Shown here: positions 43,419 through 57,410 of the stretch, one piece after another | Numbering within the stretch: the first letter of the stretch is position 1 | Layout of the letters: each line of letters starts with the position of its first letter | Origin: Prunella strophiata | Lineage: Eukaryota; Chordata; Aves; Passeriformes; Prunellidae | Assembly (NCBI GenBank): GCA_036583965.1 | Contig: JAZBQD010000014.1 | Coordinates: 46,278,990-46,342,989, forward strand | Length of the DNA stretch: 64,000 nucleotides | Direction: 5' to 3' | Position numbers and translations under genes: made by a program | Notes under the pieces: generated by a model | Seen by the model: the letters and a program-made list of their open reading frames with translations, nothing else | Databases searched by the model: none | Told to the model about the DNA's origin: nothing

Positions 43419-46285
43419 GCATGAACTCTGTCTTGCTACAGTGAGACACTCAGCAGCAAGCATGGGGGCATCATTCAGAGAGAGCTCAAGACGTGAATTA
43501 TTTTTTTGTTGAATTTTTGTTGAATAGGGACAAATATGATTCAGTCCTTCAGCTGCTGTCCTCCAGAACACGTTGTGCTAAGGCTGTATCAAGTGCAAAA
43601 GGAGGAAGGATAAAATAAAGATTTGGGTAGTACTTGGGCAGATCAAGTGCTGATAGGACAGTCGCCATAGAAATACTTCAACCCTGTACCTCCAGTAGCA
43701 AAAAGTTACAAGTCTGCTTTTATATTCTTTGTATTGGATGCTGGCAGAAGTCTCTGCCCTATGATACTACTAAATTCTGTCTGGATTTTGAGGATCTACT
43801 AGGAGGTGTCACTTGTACCACACAGGAGACATGGGTGCCCCGTGGGTATCTACAATAGCCTCATTGACATGAACAGCTATTGACAAGGTGCTTGGAACTG
43901 CTCACAAGTGAAGTAGGTTTTCAACATCCTCATGAGACTGAGAAATATATCACTCTTTAAAACTGCTCATACAGCACAAGCAGGCTTTGCTATTAGCTCT
44001 GTCGATAAACATATCTCGGGATTTGTGACTTGAAGACAGTGATGCTCCATGCCGAGAAAAGGGAGTGAAAAAGAAAATGTTGCCATCTGTTTATGTAGAA
44101 GTTTAAATTCATGCACCAGATCTCCCTCACTGTGAAAGATGAGTCTTCTCTTTTTCTTACAGTCTTGAGAGTTGAGGCAGTGTTCATACAGCGAGACCTG
44201 AAAATAGACTGAAAGGGTGTTCACCATCAAGCCTCAGCCTCTGATTCAGATGCCTACATTGAAAGCCTCCAGAAATCACAGAACCTCTTTCCAAAAATAT
44301 CGATCAAACCATCATTCTGTTTGCTGAAGCTGCACTGACACTCAAGGGAAGCTGGTTTGCTCATGTGAACCCTTAAGGGACACCAAATCTCCTCAGTGCT
44401 ACTCTTTCCACAGGGTCATTATGGGTCACCCAGGCTGGGCAGGTTTGGGTTCTAACATTGTATTGGTATGATACAATATCAAATATATCAAAAGGTTTTA
44501 AAATGCCATTGCTAAAATTCACCTGAATGATGACAACATTGCTGCCTGACAGAGGTAAATTAAAAAAAAAAAACAACTCAGGTACCAATACTTGTTTTTG
44601 TTTATAATAGTTTGTGGTAACCCAGATATAGAATTGCCTAGACAGCTGTGACTTAATCATGTGCAACTGCCAGCTTGCATTTTTGCAGGCACATCTACCC
44701 TGACAAAGGTTTTTAATATTTAAAATCATGCAGATTATCTATTCAGCCCTCAGAAAACTCATTGTGATTAATTCAGTATCTCAGTATCAGGCACTTCAAC
44801 TTCTGACACCTTTCTTCAGGCTACAGAGAGCTTTATTAATTGTACTAAAAATCCTGTGCAAATATTTTTAAAATATTATTTAGTACTCAGTTAAAATTTT
44901 TTATATGAGTATGTTACCATCTATCAATATTGTCATGAGTCTCTAGATCTCAGAAGAGTTTTTTACTCTGCTTTTAAAACACAATTTTATCCTAAGAGCC
45001 TCTGTTTATGCACATTTATCAGTCATGTCTACTCAGAAATGCTTATATCATATCTGAGGTCAGGAATTCAGCTGCATTTAAATTATATGCCAGATGGATG
45101 GGCAATGCATACATTTCAGTTTTTTGACAACTTAATGAACATATCTCTTGGCAAGATGAGGTTATCTGAACATCCCAAATCATCTGTCACATTTGTCTCC
45201 AAACTTTTGGGCTGTAGTCTACAGTCAGCAATGAAAGCTGACCCCCACACTCTCTCATTGACCTTTAACTGAAAAAAACAATTATTTGCTTTCTAGTGCA
45301 GCATCTTACCATGGCCTGTCAAGTAAAGGGGGTAAATCCTGATTTATAATGAGTATCAGAAATCTAGAAACTTTATGTAACTAAATCCCTCATCCCTTCA
45401 AGTAAGTTATTTTGTTAGCCATTTAACTCAACTGGCAAACTATGCAGAAAAAAAAATTTAGCACACATTTTCAAGCTGATGACTAATCTGGTTACCTCAT
45501 TTTTGAAAGACTATCTGCAAGTACTATTTGCTCTAATCTTAAAGAGTGGTCAGGAAACAGAACTTTAAATAATATTTTCAGTTTCTTAGGAAGGAAAAGT
45601 CTGAGACATATAAGTTGAAATTTCAAGGCAGGAGACCAGAAGTTGACAAAACAAGTCAAATAGAACATTTCTGATCAATTTTACCACCTATACACAAACA
45701 ACATTAAAAGAATCTATACTTAAGGGTGCTGCATTCCCTTGGGAATTGATTCACTAGTGCCTTAAACTGGAAGCCCAAAATGTCTTTGAGTTTCTTAAAA
45801 TTAATGACTAGCCAAAGAGTTGGTTTATATGAATCACCCAAGGTCACCTATGCACTGATTTTAGTGACAAAGCTACAATAAGAACATGGAATTTACTGGC
45901 TATCATCCTAATGGATGGTCACTTCACCAAACCAAGACACCACCTTTATGAGAAACAATGATAATAAAACACAGCAGTGCTCTCAAATTGCACCAAAACT
46001 GCACTTTCACTGCTCTGGAAAGCCATCATTCAGTCTGAAAGTTAACAAAATTGCTGGGCCAACATGCTCTAAATATATAATGTACACAAAGAACACAGTT
46101 GTTCTTAGTAGAGTAATATTGCACAAAGAGCAAGAGAAAGAATATGGAAAGAGAGCAGAAAATCCTGTTAAAATGCTAAAAAGGAAAGAATAGTAAGTAA
46201 TGGAAACTATTCAGTCATTCTGCAAGCTCATACTGAACTCAGATGTAGTACTAGCTGCAAGACTTTGAGAACACTGAGATGAAAG

Positions 46286-46380
46286 TTCATAGAATCATAG
46301 AACAGTTGGGAATTGGAAGGGACCTTTTAAAGCCCATCTAGTTCAACACTTCAGCCATGGTGGGGCAGTTGTCCAGAGCT
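46286..46380 (-). mobile_element. CR1 3'-end fragment, antisense
   Basis: 'catagaatcatagaacagtt', 'gaattggaagggacctttt' and 'catctagttcaacac' are the antisense CR1 3' terminus. Similarity fades after about 46380. Confidence 0.8.
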
Positions 46381-47298
46381 CACAAGGGTTGGAATCCCTT
46401 CGTATCCCTTCCCTTCCTTTTGGCATGGGTTAGCACAACATCATTGATAAGCAGAACCTCTAACAGACAACCTGTTCCTGTCTGGTGACCCTCGCTGCTG
46501 GCTCTTTCCTCCTGGAAAAACAGCTGCTCAGTGCTTCTTTGTGTCTCCCCATCCCTGACTGATATCATTCCCACTTCTTCTTGTTGTCATCCTCTCAATT
46601 TTTCCCAGAGTCCTCCATCTTCTGGAATGTCAATCCACATCTTCCCACGTTACCCCAGGGGACATTCATCCAAATTTGTTCTTTCTGCTGGCTTCCTGTC
46701 AGCTATTCTCACCTCCCATCACCCTTTCCAGTAACTACTTCTGACTCTCAACACATCCTTTATGGTTTATCACCTTCTTCTGTCCTCTCTCTGCTCACCT
46801 AACCATTCTGATATCATGCAGCCTCTTCCTTAATTTGTAAAGAAAAAGAATGGGGATGGTGGTCTGTATCCCCCTTATTTGGTAACCATTCTGAGATTTT
46901 ATTCTACCTCTCCCTTTTAAACTCATAGACTGCAATCACTACCTGGAGTCAATGTTCTTGTCTTCCACCAACTGTTTTCACTGAACCTTACTTTCAACAT
47001 GACCTCTAATTACCTCTTTCTAACTAATGCTGTGAATCAGTAGTCATCTGCAGTTCCTTCCTCAGCTTCAATGTGACTTCATTCTGCTCTTCTTGGCCTA
47101 TCATCTTTTTCTCTTTATCAAGAGATTCCAATCTGCTCATGTTGACAGACTACCACTGACAATTATCACTGACAATTACATTTTCAGGGAGCAGCCTTTG
47201 TACTTTCTCCCAAGCTGCTCTTCTCTTCTGAGAATCCACCCCCCTCATTATATTTCAATTCTTTTGAAACTTTACTTTTCAATCATCTCTCTTGCTCT

Positions 47299-47409
47299 AA
47301 AAAAAAAAAACAAAACCAAAAAAACCCAAAACAACAAAAAAAACCAAACCAAACCAAACCAAACCAAAACAACAAAAAAAAAAAAAAAAAAAAACCAACA
47401 AAAAAAACA
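47299..47409 (+). repeat. A-rich low-complexity tract with (CCAAA)n
   Basis: Starts with a run of A, contains five CCAAA pentamers in 47343-47368, then about 22 A, then CCAAC and A. Low-complexity A/C sequence. Confidence 0.93.
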
Positions 47410-49649
47410 TGCTGGGATCTCCTTGCTCATCATATTTACCAACACTGCCACACCGCCTCAAAACAAATTTAACAGCACTGCCTCAAAATTTCTTCAAATC
47501 CCACTTGTCTATATCTTTATTTTGTTATCTTTTAATTATTTACTTTTAGACAGAGGCTGCTTTTCCACAGAACCTAAGATAAAGGGGTAATTTCCTATGA
47601 AGAGGCTATCAAGCACCATGGTTATATAAATACAAATTACAATAGGATTCTAGATTTCAGTGCTGCAAGAGCATAGTATGAAGACCTTGATATAAAGAAA
47701 TCAGAACTACAAAGCTTAAGAATGTGAATTGGGCCTTACAAACTCATTTCTCAGACTATGCTGGCTATACATGAGTGTACTATATACATCCATTGTATGG
47801 TATACATCCATTGTCTTTAGAAATAGAGGTTTATATATAGAATTCTGTCTTCACTGTTAGCTATAGACATTTTATTACTAATTTCAGTATGGTCAAGAAT
47901 TTTCCATTTGAATCTCATCATACACATTTTTTCAATATTTGTGAAGGAGAAGACAGGTAGAATATATATAACAATAACATTTTGTAGTTATAGTCAGTGA
48001 CTAGAAATTATCTTTACAGCTTGGTTTCTAATTCTGTATTAGGTTTGAATGCTTAGTTTGACAATACCCAGGTTCTAAAGCCAATATTTAAAGGATCACA
48101 TGCATGACTTAAGAAAACATAGCTTTTTTTTTGTGGTAGCTAGTTTTACATGGTCTCTTCTGAAATTTAAGTGAATAAATTATTCATCAGCCAGCACTTG
48201 TCCTTAGATGGCATAACTTAGATGTCAAAACCACCCAAAACATCCACATTTGCCAAACCTGTCTTGCATGAAATAGAATGAAGGTATTTACATAAGAAAA
48301 ATGCCAAAGCTGAAAATTAACTCTTTCAGGACTTTAGTATAATCAATATATTGCAATAATTATTATCATATCAAATATTTATTTAACTGATAAAAAAGGA
48401 CCATAATATTGCCACTGAAAGTGTGTTTATCAGTTAGACTGATGGTCTTCCTGGCTAGGAGGGAGCAATTGGCTTTTTTGTGATACTGCCTTTCAGTTAG
48501 TATGCCAAGAAGAAATCCAACATGAAGTTTTAATACAAAACATACAAATTTGATTTGCTTTCTCTGATACAAAAGGATACAGCAAGTCTCAGCTTTTGTG
48601 ACAATGTGTCTCTTGGAGAAAGGTCATTTCTATAGAAGTGCCTCCACAAACAATGGTGTCCTGTCTTTCTGGTGGTGTGCAGGGGAAAGGGAGCCTGAAT
48701 GCTGACAGAAGGACACTGTGTGAGACCCTTGTGTGCATGTATACTAGCTATGCCAAAGAACAGGAGTGTCTGACAGATGTGGTGAAACCATGAGGGGCTT
48801 CCACACCTCTCTGCACTCTTACAAAAAGTCCTCACTCCAAGACTGGGCTGAAAAGAGCTTGCTCAACATACACAATCCCTTTACAAACATTTCTTTCTAC
48901 CTTTTATGAACAGAAACTACTCACAGAAAATACTGGAAGAAAATGTTCAAAAATGTGACTGTGACCAAATGATCCATCTGGAGCAGATCTCTAGGCTGAT
49001 GGGCTTAGTGCATGTTACTACCATGCAAGGTGGTTGGTGGAGGAACCAGGTCATAATGTGCACTGCTCCAGTCCATCCCTATCTAAAATAGGCAGATACA
49101 AGGACTCAGCTGCAGCATTACACACCACCTACTGCAGATGCCATTACCACTGCTTAGGAACTTAGAAGGAGGTTTACAAATTAGGCCAAAAGCATTATTT
49201 ACAACTATTAACATGGGATGTTATTGCTAAATGTCCCTCACCTTCCTTGCATCTGATTTTAAACTCACCTATCATACTCAAGTGTGATACCTCATGCCCT
49301 TCCTTGAGCTGTCCCTTCTTGATATCAACTGTACTACATTATTTTGGAGAGTCTGAGAAGTATATCCATGTGCATATAGATGGCCTCTCAAAACCCATTG
49401 AAAGATTGCTTTTGCATACACACTATGACAGAGATTACATTTACAGTCCTGCTGTGTCATGCTCGCACTGAGAACTAGTCTAGTAAAAACCATAAACATT
49501 GATATAAATTACCAAGGTCTTGTAGTCTTTATTGAGATGAGTTTCCACAAAAGAGATGGAAAATTTTCCTAGAGTAGGGATTGTAGGAATCAAGTCCAAA
49601 CTTACAAGGATTAGATTTCAAATGGTAAGATACTTTTTCTTTTTGTTTG

Positions 49650-49667
49650 TTTTTTTTTTTTTTTTTT
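49650..49667 (+). repeat. Poly(T) run, 18 bases
   Basis: Uninterrupted T preceded by a T/G-rich lead-in. Simple sequence only. Confidence 0.95.
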
Positions 49668-52600
49668 GCTTCATGCCTATCTTGCTACAGCTATGACTGA
49701 ATATGTTAATCAAAATTCTATAGAACTGTACTCATTTGTGTGTGTGTTTACTTTTCATTTACATAATTATCTTACAAAAGGAGCATTTCTCCTTTGTGTT
49801 AGATGTCTTACGATGCAATTTAAAGCCACAGTTACCAAAATATCCTATTCCAGCAGTCCCACCACTATCAATTCCATGGCCCAGTCATTGCCATAAATTA
49901 TTACACAGGACCTAAATATACATTTCCAGTCTCATGATGTCCAAACAGTCCTTCAGTCAAAGAAATTAAATGCTCCCTGTGATGTGTCCTAGGAATCTGC
50001 ATTTACTGTTTTGGCACAAATAGGAGAAACATCCAAAACTTAAAAGGCCTTCACAGAAAAATCGGGAAACACAATTGAAGAATGCCTTAATTTAAAAAAA
50101 TAGGATTTGGGTATTTGAAACACAGGAAATGCTTATGGAAATGAGTGAGAACAAACAGTGATACATATCAGCATAATCAGTGCAAAGCTACAAATACATT
50201 TTACTATTAGATATGTATTTCAAATAATATACTGACTTGATTAAGCATGACATGAAATGTTCAACTGGTAATGGATGGGACAGAATAGAGCAACTGAGCT
50301 GGCATGCATTTTCAAAACAAACAAACAGACAAAACCCAAACAAAGTCAAGAATGAAACAGGTCTTCTCAGTCACCTCTGAGGGGGCCAAGAGGGCATGAA
50401 ATCCCAAGCAGCTTACAATAAGCATTTATCTCTTGGCCTCTGTTTATTCTGTGACTTCTGTTTTGAGGACACAAGCAACTATCACTTTTCTGTAGCCTAT
50501 GAATAGTCCAGGAATTTCTGACCTCTGCTAATGCTGAATTTCTCCTATCAGTATTCAGAGTACGTGCAACCAAAGTCCAGCTTAAACTCAACACGGAGTG
50601 GGTTGCAGGCCTGTGGTGGGCCAGTTCCAGAAGATGGTTTCACTATCGGACAACAGCAAGATTTTAAATGGCTCCTAAACAGGGATGAAAATTTTTTGCA
50701 TCCTTCCACCTTCTGGCTAGAGTAGTCATTGAATATCTGTGCCACCCTTTTATACTATCTCAAGAACCTGACTCACCAAGATTATTATAGGGCAAAACTT
50801 CCTATTTCTAGCAATTTCTTCAATTTGCATAAGGATGTGAGCATGCCTGAACTTGAGGGTTATAGAAGGAAAATAAATACACGTCTTTAACCAGACTGCT
50901 CTTTAACAAAGGTGAAGTAGAATTCTTGTGAAGTAACACAGAATAGTTTTGAATAATCTCTGGAGATAGTAATATGCCTACCATCTGGAGAAGTTCTAAT
51001 GCAGAGTTTGAAGTTGATATCAGATAAATTCTGGTTTTATATCTGTTGTGCTTATTACATACAAAGCACAGTACAAAACCCAAAGAAGTCTCTCATTGGG
51101 CTGTAATGAGAGCTGGCTGAGCCAACTCACTATCTAAAGACATTGTTCTTTAAGTACATAAATCAGAAAGTACAGAAAATGTAAATAATTATTTTGTTAT
51201 CTAAATTTTATAAAACATGTAGATTACTGTAATTATTTCATTTCAAATGTCTGAAGATTGTTGTTACTTATTTCCTTTCTAGACTACTAAAAAAATCTAA
51301 CTTATTTACTGTGACACTCCTTTGATCATCATATAGTTATATAATTACACAGTTCAGCAGAACAAAAACACCACTGAAACTGTTTACTATTTATAATGAG
51401 CAAATTTTAAAGTTCCCCTTCTTTTTCCACACTGGATAGTTAAAGACTTTATCCATTTCAATGGATAGCTTCATCATACTTTTTTCTAAAAGAAAAATGT
51501 GAACTATTTTCAGCCCACTCAAACAAAATCTTGGTGTATAATATCAAACTCTTTGCTTTGTTGCATATGCATTGCAAAATGTCATCTTGCAAAATGTCCT
51601 GTTTTTAATGGCCATGGCCAGAGTACACTTATGATCATGGCTGATTTAAGTCACTGATTTCTTCACACTCAAAATCACTGAAGTATACAAAAGCAGAATA
51701 GTTCTATTGAATTTTAATTTTGAAGAACAGTATCTCAGACTGAGCCTTCTCTTCTCCCTGAAAAGTCAATCAGATTAGTAGTGTGCACTCACAGAGCTCT
51801 CAATGAATATAAACTAGAAGGAAGTTGCCTATGTGCTATGCAGAATTGTACAGGCAACTCTCAGTTGTATGTGGGTGTGTAACCCAGGTTGCAGATTAGC
51901 AGTGCTATGCTAAAACAAAGCAGAAAAAAAGGAAAAACACCCACCATTCTTCTCTGGATTTCTGATCTCACTTTTACTTGAGTTTAACTCCATTCCTTGA
52001 TAAATGCAATACACATAGGAAGTTCTTATCCAATGTGGACATGCTTTGTATTACCTGTGTATTAGTTTTAGGCGGGTTAGTCTATTCCATTGCTAGTTTC
52101 TAATAATAAAGAACTGACTGTGCAACTATGGAAGAGCCCAGCAGCCTACAAGTTTATTTAGCATTTGCTAAAAACCAATTATTTGCCAAAATACCTTCCT
52201 AACTCACCTCAAAATCATCAGAGTTCTCTTTAATATTACTTTTTTTAAACCCATGAGTGATAAAAACCTGCTGCATTACTGGATTCCTATTAATATAAAT
52301 AAAATGTTGACATGCTTGAAAGTCAAAGCAAAAGGCAAAACAAGTGAACAAACACAATGCACTTAAAAGCAGACAGAGTGGACTCCTCTATCCCCAAGGC
52401 CTAGAGACTGACAAAAAGCCATTTTATAATAAGACTTTCTAGCTGTACCAAAAACCTTGACTTAATTGGCTAACTGTACCTTTTATTCATTTAGAGGGTA
52501 ATTAACATCGATTATGCTTTTAAAATACAATGTGCTCTTGGGCAATGCAACAAAACCAGTGGTTTCCTTGTGAAAAATTTGTGAGAGGGAAAGTTGTTTC

Positions 52601-53369
52601 CTGCTGCCCCCTCCCCATTCTCATTTTTGTTTGCATAATATAAACAGCATCTACTTCATGAGCAAAGCCACAAGACAGAGATACCCAGCATGCTAGCCAA
52701 GTGCCCTGAGATCCATGAACTGCAAAAGCAGCTGGAAGGAACTGGCAGTCCCTCTCATCCTCAGGAAGGGAACCCAGACACTGAGAAACCCTGGGAAGCT
52801 GCTGCAGGAACTTATCTGCTGGGAGGAGGAGTGGCTGAGACACTTTTCAAGGAGCAGGAGAAATACAATACTCAGTGTATGAAACATTTGCTCTTGTAGA
52901 AGGATTCATGAAGAGGCTGCCGAAGGGCCGTGGGGCAACAGAGGGCAGGAAAGGAACAGGGGTAGACAGCCTTTTCTTCAAGGAATATGTTTTTTTCTTT
53001 TCCTCTCTCATCAGAAAATTAAAACTATTGACTTGATATTACCCATGAACATTAAAGATCAATACAGATATAAAATGGTGTGATATTCTTTGCTATTCTG
53101 AAAAGAAAGGACTAATCTACCAGCCCCGTCTTCTAGCTTTGGCAATAGCTTAACTCCTGTACTAAAATGAAAGCAAAAGGCTCCTCATACTGTGACACAA
53201 CAGTTTACTGAATTGGAATGAACCTTCTTGCTCCTTTGAATTTATACCTTAATACATTAGTTTTGATATGTTGACTAGGATCAAAATGACACTGATGGAA
53301 AAAAGTGCAAGCACTGCTTTAATTCATGTATACATTCAGTTCTTTTAGGAATCTCTCTAAACTACTTGA

Positions 53370-53500
53370 CATCCTGTATCAGTGTGTTCCACTGAGTAAT
53401 AACATTGCATAAAACGTTACTTTATATATTGGCTTTTAATTTCACTGAACATCCCCTTGTCCTTTTAACACTGGAGAAAAATAAAACTAAATACTTCTGT
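53370..53500 (-). mobile_element. Possible old CR1/L3-like remnant
   Basis: 'gtgttccactgagtaat', 'ccccttgtccttttaacact' and 'gagaaaaataaa' resemble, in order, antisense parts of old CR1 3' regions. Divergence is high and boundaries are unclear; it may be chance. Confidence 0.3.
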
Positions 53501-54899
53501 CACAAGATTTCTTACTGGCACAATTCTAAAAACCCACTTTATAAAAAGTACCTGCTCTTTCTCAGGTAGCAATACAGTATTGTCATAGAGCCAAAGGAAT
53601 TATATTCATATCAAAAGAAAAACATTTATCAAAATATTTGCTTTCAGATTTGTTTACTGTTTATTATTTTAATTTACATCAGTTGCTCCTTGCAAAACTT
53701 CCAGGGAAATAATTTAAAATTTTCTTCTTTCCCACTGCATAGTAAATACAGCCTTCTTAGTATTTCAGAAGTATAGTACTGTAGAAATGCTAGGGCCTGC
53801 TTCTGCTCCAAATGAAGTTAATGGGAAAACACCAACTGACTTTATTAGGAGTTAGGTCAGGCCCCAGATTTGCAGCTTTTGAAATTTCATAGTTGAAAAT
53901 TTTCTGGTTAATCCTCAGAACTGACTACTTCTACAACTATATACTATTTACAACTTTATTTATATGTACTTCTTTATTACAATATGTAATATCAATGTTC
54001 CTTGTAAAGGTTACTATTTTAAAGAAATTAGACTGAAGTTATTGCCAATCAACCTTTTAATAAACTTAAGTGGGATGACTTTCAGAATTTTTCTCAACAT
54101 ATGATTCAGTTTTTATTCACTCCTTCTATCTTTGACAATTGCTTAACTACCTTAATTTCAAAGCCTTTTTCAATGTAATAAAAATGTCCTTTTGGTAGAA
54201 GATTATTGGTCCCATTTCAAATTACGTTCTGAAACATTCCTATACTGATGAGGACTCATTATTTTAGCAATTTTTCTGTTTCAACACAGTATATAAAGCC
54301 ATGCCTCTCACCAATCAACCTCAGTATAAAAGTGTAAGTGAGGTCAAACAGATTGCTCACCAAATCTTTGATCAAGTTGTCTGATCACATATAGACACAA
54401 CTGTCTGAATTGTTGCATATGTTGCATAATGTTATCATACAAATTTAAGCATTTCCATTATTGACTGCTGCTTGTGTATGCATACTTTAACTTGCTGGTC
54501 ATAAAACTACAACAAAGGACAAGATATACCAATACTGAATTCAGACCTCTAGTCTTGTCTCTCCCAAAATTAAGAAAAATCTGTGTTCTTTATGACTGAT
54601 CAACTCATGATTTTGTGCTTCAGTTATACACATTTTCCAAAATTAAACTGTGAAGTTAATGTCAAATACTGTGTTGTAACTTTAAATATAACTGACATAT
54701 TAGAACAGATAGATGGGTAATTATGATAAACTACACAATAGTGCTACTGCAGATAATATCATTTATCAATCCTGTGGTCCCCATCATTCATGCATTTACA
54801 GTTTGGGAATACAGTGACTGCAAAGGATAATAATTCATAATGGCTACATTCTCAGTAGTTCATGCTAGCTCACTAGACAAAATAAAAAAGGTTAATTGT

Positions 54900-56297
54900 A
54901 TAACTGGAAAAATGTAAAATTTTATTCCAAGAAAATTAACAAGCTACACAGGTAAATTTTGGCAAATGCAACTTTATATTGAAATCCACACATCTGTATC
55001 TTAAAGAAGGAAAGACTCACAGACTCTAATGTATTTCTAAAATACTAAGAAATCATAGTATATGCTTTCACAAGTTAAAACTGAAATAATTTAAAACAAC
55101 CAATACACCAAAATGTGCAGAAAATATAAACAAGACTGTGCCTTCAGTAGAATAAATGCTTCACAAATTGTGCAAGATATCATACTAAGGCTGCGGTCTC
55201 CCCATGACAGCTGTCTTAAAATATAAACATACATCAACTGCCTGTGTTTCTCAGAACAAACTAGAAAGGGCGGCACACCTAGAAAAAAATCATATAATCC
55301 CAGTGATGTGCATATTGATTTTGGGAACCATTGGAGTAAAAAGGGAAAAAGAGGACTAAGTGATCTTTCATGCACTCCCAAATGACTGACCAGAGTTATT
55401 GATTCAATTTTCCTTGCTTATTTGCTTCAATGCTAAACAAAATGGAAGATACTAGATAACCCTTTAAGGCAACATGTGTTTATTCTGTATAATTATAACT
55501 GTTCAGTTATGACTGGATATTATCGTTAACGTTGCCTAACAGACTGATATCTAGCTTTTTAAAAAATATAAATAAGAGTCTATTAAACTTTATACCAAAT
55601 CAGCAAAAAACACAGAATACAGTTAAATGTTAGTAATTTCACTGTTAAGGAAAATGGTAATTAGAAAGAGTAATATATTTGGAGAAAAAAAAATTAAAGT
55701 CAAAATCTGAACAAAAATACTGCTTTGGAATGCTCCCCAAAACTTACTCACAAGGCAAACAGATTTGTAAGTGTGATAATCCAATAATGCATGGCACATC
55801 TTTAATCAGTTACAGTACTTGAGTCCCCAGTTTTCAGTCTTTGCAAAATAATAATTGTATGAAATGTTTTAAAGGTCTTCAGATGTCTAAAATTAGTTTT
55901 ATCAACACATTAACCTCATATCAACTTAATTTATTAAGATGTCCAATGCTAATCTTTTTGATGTTCTTATTTTATGTAGTGATATACACAGCATTTAGCA
56001 CTGATACTTAGCACCTGCTACTTTCATAATCTAGATTTCAACCACATAAAGGAATTCAGGGCAGTAGTTCAGTCCTTTGTTCTTAATTACAAACCTTCAG
56101 CAGTGGTCAGCAGGAACATGTTTAGGTTTAAAACAGGATTAGAGGTGAGCTATTGCAGAGACTGCAGAATGTTGCCCAAATCCTTACAGCTGCTGACGTC
56201 CCATTCTTGATTTTCTCCTCAAGACATGGCTACAGGCCACAATTGCTTAGCAGAGAATGGTAGTGTTTCACAAGGCTAAAGATTTACAGATGCTCCC
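54900..56297 (-). other. Candidate GPR85 3' untranslated region
   Basis: The AT-rich stretch directly after the GPR85 stop codon contains no other gene and several AATAAA hexamers on the minus strand: 55935-55930, 55484-55479 and 54926-54921. The last is followed within about 35 bases by a U-rich segment (minus strand of 54886-54900), a good layout for polyadenylation, so I take it as a provisional end. The first, 0.36 kb after the stop, would give a short form. Actual ends need 3'-end reads. Confidence 0.4.
54921..54926 (-). terminator. Candidate distal GPR85 poly(A) signal
   Basis: AATAAA on the minus strand, about 1.37 kb downstream of the stop, followed by a U-rich downstream element (TTTTTTATTTTG). 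Position relative to cleavage is plausible; no direct proof. Confidence 0.4.
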
Positions 56298-57410
56298 TCA
56301 TATAACACAGTAAGGTTCCCTTGGTAACCTGGATTTTCTGCAGTAAAGAAGGGTTGTGCTGAAACAGCGCCTCAGCTCCCTGTTGGAGAAAATGCAGACA
56401 AAAGGATTGATTCCAGCTTGGGCAAAACTCATCCAGACAGCGGCCGTTAGAAATCCCCCAGGTACTACAGGCCCTCTCGCAAAAACTCTCCAGTAACAGG
56501 CTACCAAATAGGGACCCCACAAGGTCAGAAAGAGGAATGTCATGATGTAGAACATTCTGCTGATTCTCTTCTCCATTTTGAATTCATCTAAAACCAGTAG
56601 CCTCCTCCTGCCTGTGGTGTTCGCGTTTTGCCTGATTCCCAACAAGGTTGGAGGTGTGGGACCCCTTCCGAATCCAGCCAGCCAATTAGCAGCTGCTTGA
56701 CCACTGGCTCCAGGACCATGAAAAGTCCAGTTCTGGCTCACTGCTGCAACAAACTGGACTGGCTTCATTTTCCTGCGATCGTGAACAAAAAATATCAGCT
56801 TGAGGTAGACAAGCTGTGTGGCTAGGAGGATAAGGGCAAGGAGAAGCATAAATCCCAACGAATCATTAGCCCTGAAGGAACGATGCTGGAAAGTGCATTG
56901 GTCTTCCTCCCTAATGAATGAGTAGGTGCCCACATCTAAAACTGGGGGGAAAGCCATGGCTACAGAGAGAGTCCACACCATACAGATAACAGCCAAACAA
57001 GTCCAGAAGGTCAGTCTCTTCGTATAAAAACGGTGGTGGGCAATAGCTAAGTATCTCGTGACGCTTATGCAGAATAACATGAAAGCAGTGTGAAAGCAGG
57101 ACAAAACCCCCAAAAAGGCAATCACTTTGCAAGTAAGAGTCCCATACGTCCACGTAGAGCCATTTTTTACCGAGGTGAAAACAAAAGGGAAACAAATTGC
57201 AGATCTGAGGATATCTGAGCAGCAAAGATCCAACAGGAAGTAGTAAGGAGCTCTATGCAAGGTCTTATCTTTGACTAGCAAAATGGAGATCAGAAGGTTA
57301 CCCACCACACTGACTCCTATTATGAAACCCAGTGAAGTCAGTTTCAGAAAAGCTGTTAAAGGAGAGAGATTTTGCAAAATGTTGTCAGCTGCATGGCTGT
57401 AGTTCGCCAT
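56298..57410 (-). CDS. GPR85: GPR85 (SREB2), orphan class A GPCR, complete
   Basis: The intact 370-codon single-exon ORF ends in TGA and has the normal family length. Seen: N-glycosylation sequons at N3 and N14 in the short extracellular N-terminus and at N83 in the first outer loop; TM1 with GN38; TM2 with LCCSD66; C94 at the top of TM3 and C172 in ECL2, the conserved disulfide pair; TRY (118-120) in place of the usual DRY; W146 in TM4; a long third inner loop (about 210-283) rich in Gly, Pro and Arg; LWGP300 in TM6 instead of CWxP; NPFVC (335-339) instead of NPxxY; and a C-terminus ending YCVI, reported as a PDZ ligand for PSD-95. The family (SREB: GPR27, GPR85, GPR173) is orphan and brain-enriched; GPR85 is linked to neurogenesis and synaptic scaffolds. 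An in-frame TGA ten codons upstream fixes this Met as the start; its context is weak at -3 (T) but has G at +4. Confidence 0.98.
   Translation of the reverse strand: MANYSHAADNILQNLSPLTAFLKLTSLGFIIGVSVVGNLLISILLVKDKTLHRAPYYFLLDLCCSDILRSAICFPFVFTSVKNGSTWTYGTLTCKVIAFLGVLSCFHTAFMLFCISVTRYLAIAHHRFYTKRLTFWTCLAVICMVWTLSVAMAFPPVLDVGTYSFIREEDQCTFQHRSFRANDSLGFMLLLALILLATQLVYLKLIFFVHDRRKMKPVQFVAAVSQNWTFHGPGASGQAAANWLAGFGRGPTPPTLLGIRQNANTTGRRRLLVLDEFKMEKRISRMFYIMTFLFLTLWGPYLVACYWRVFARGPVVPGGFLTAAVWMSFAQAGINPFVCIFSNRELRRCFSTTLLYCRKSRLPREPYCVI

Larger units (their letters stand above)
40906..46285. other. Intergenic DNA, no gene recognised
   Basis: About 5.4 kb. It contains a CTCF-like match (41791-41804), a small tandem duplication (41853-41884, GAATGTTATTTAC twice), a second at 43391-43418, and a C/T-rich patch around 42540-42720. 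Frames of up to 125 codons show no recognised family. Confidence 0.55.
46381..54899. other. Intergenic DNA, no gene recognised
   Basis: About 8.5 kb without a supportable gene. It contains an A-rich low-complexity tract (47299-47409), an 18-T run (49650-49667) and a doubtful old CR1-like segment (53370-53500). A 165-codon frame at 47093-47590 runs through the A-rich tract, which supplies its Lys/Asn-rich middle, and is judged artefactual. Confidence 0.55.

Noticed and set aside
47093..47590. 165-codon open frame on the plus strand
   Set aside because: Its Lys/Asn/Thr-rich middle is the A-rich low-complexity tract, which lacks in-frame stops by composition.
56911..57225. 104-codon minus-strand frame within GPR85
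   Set aside because: It is an alternative-frame shadow of the receptor gene.
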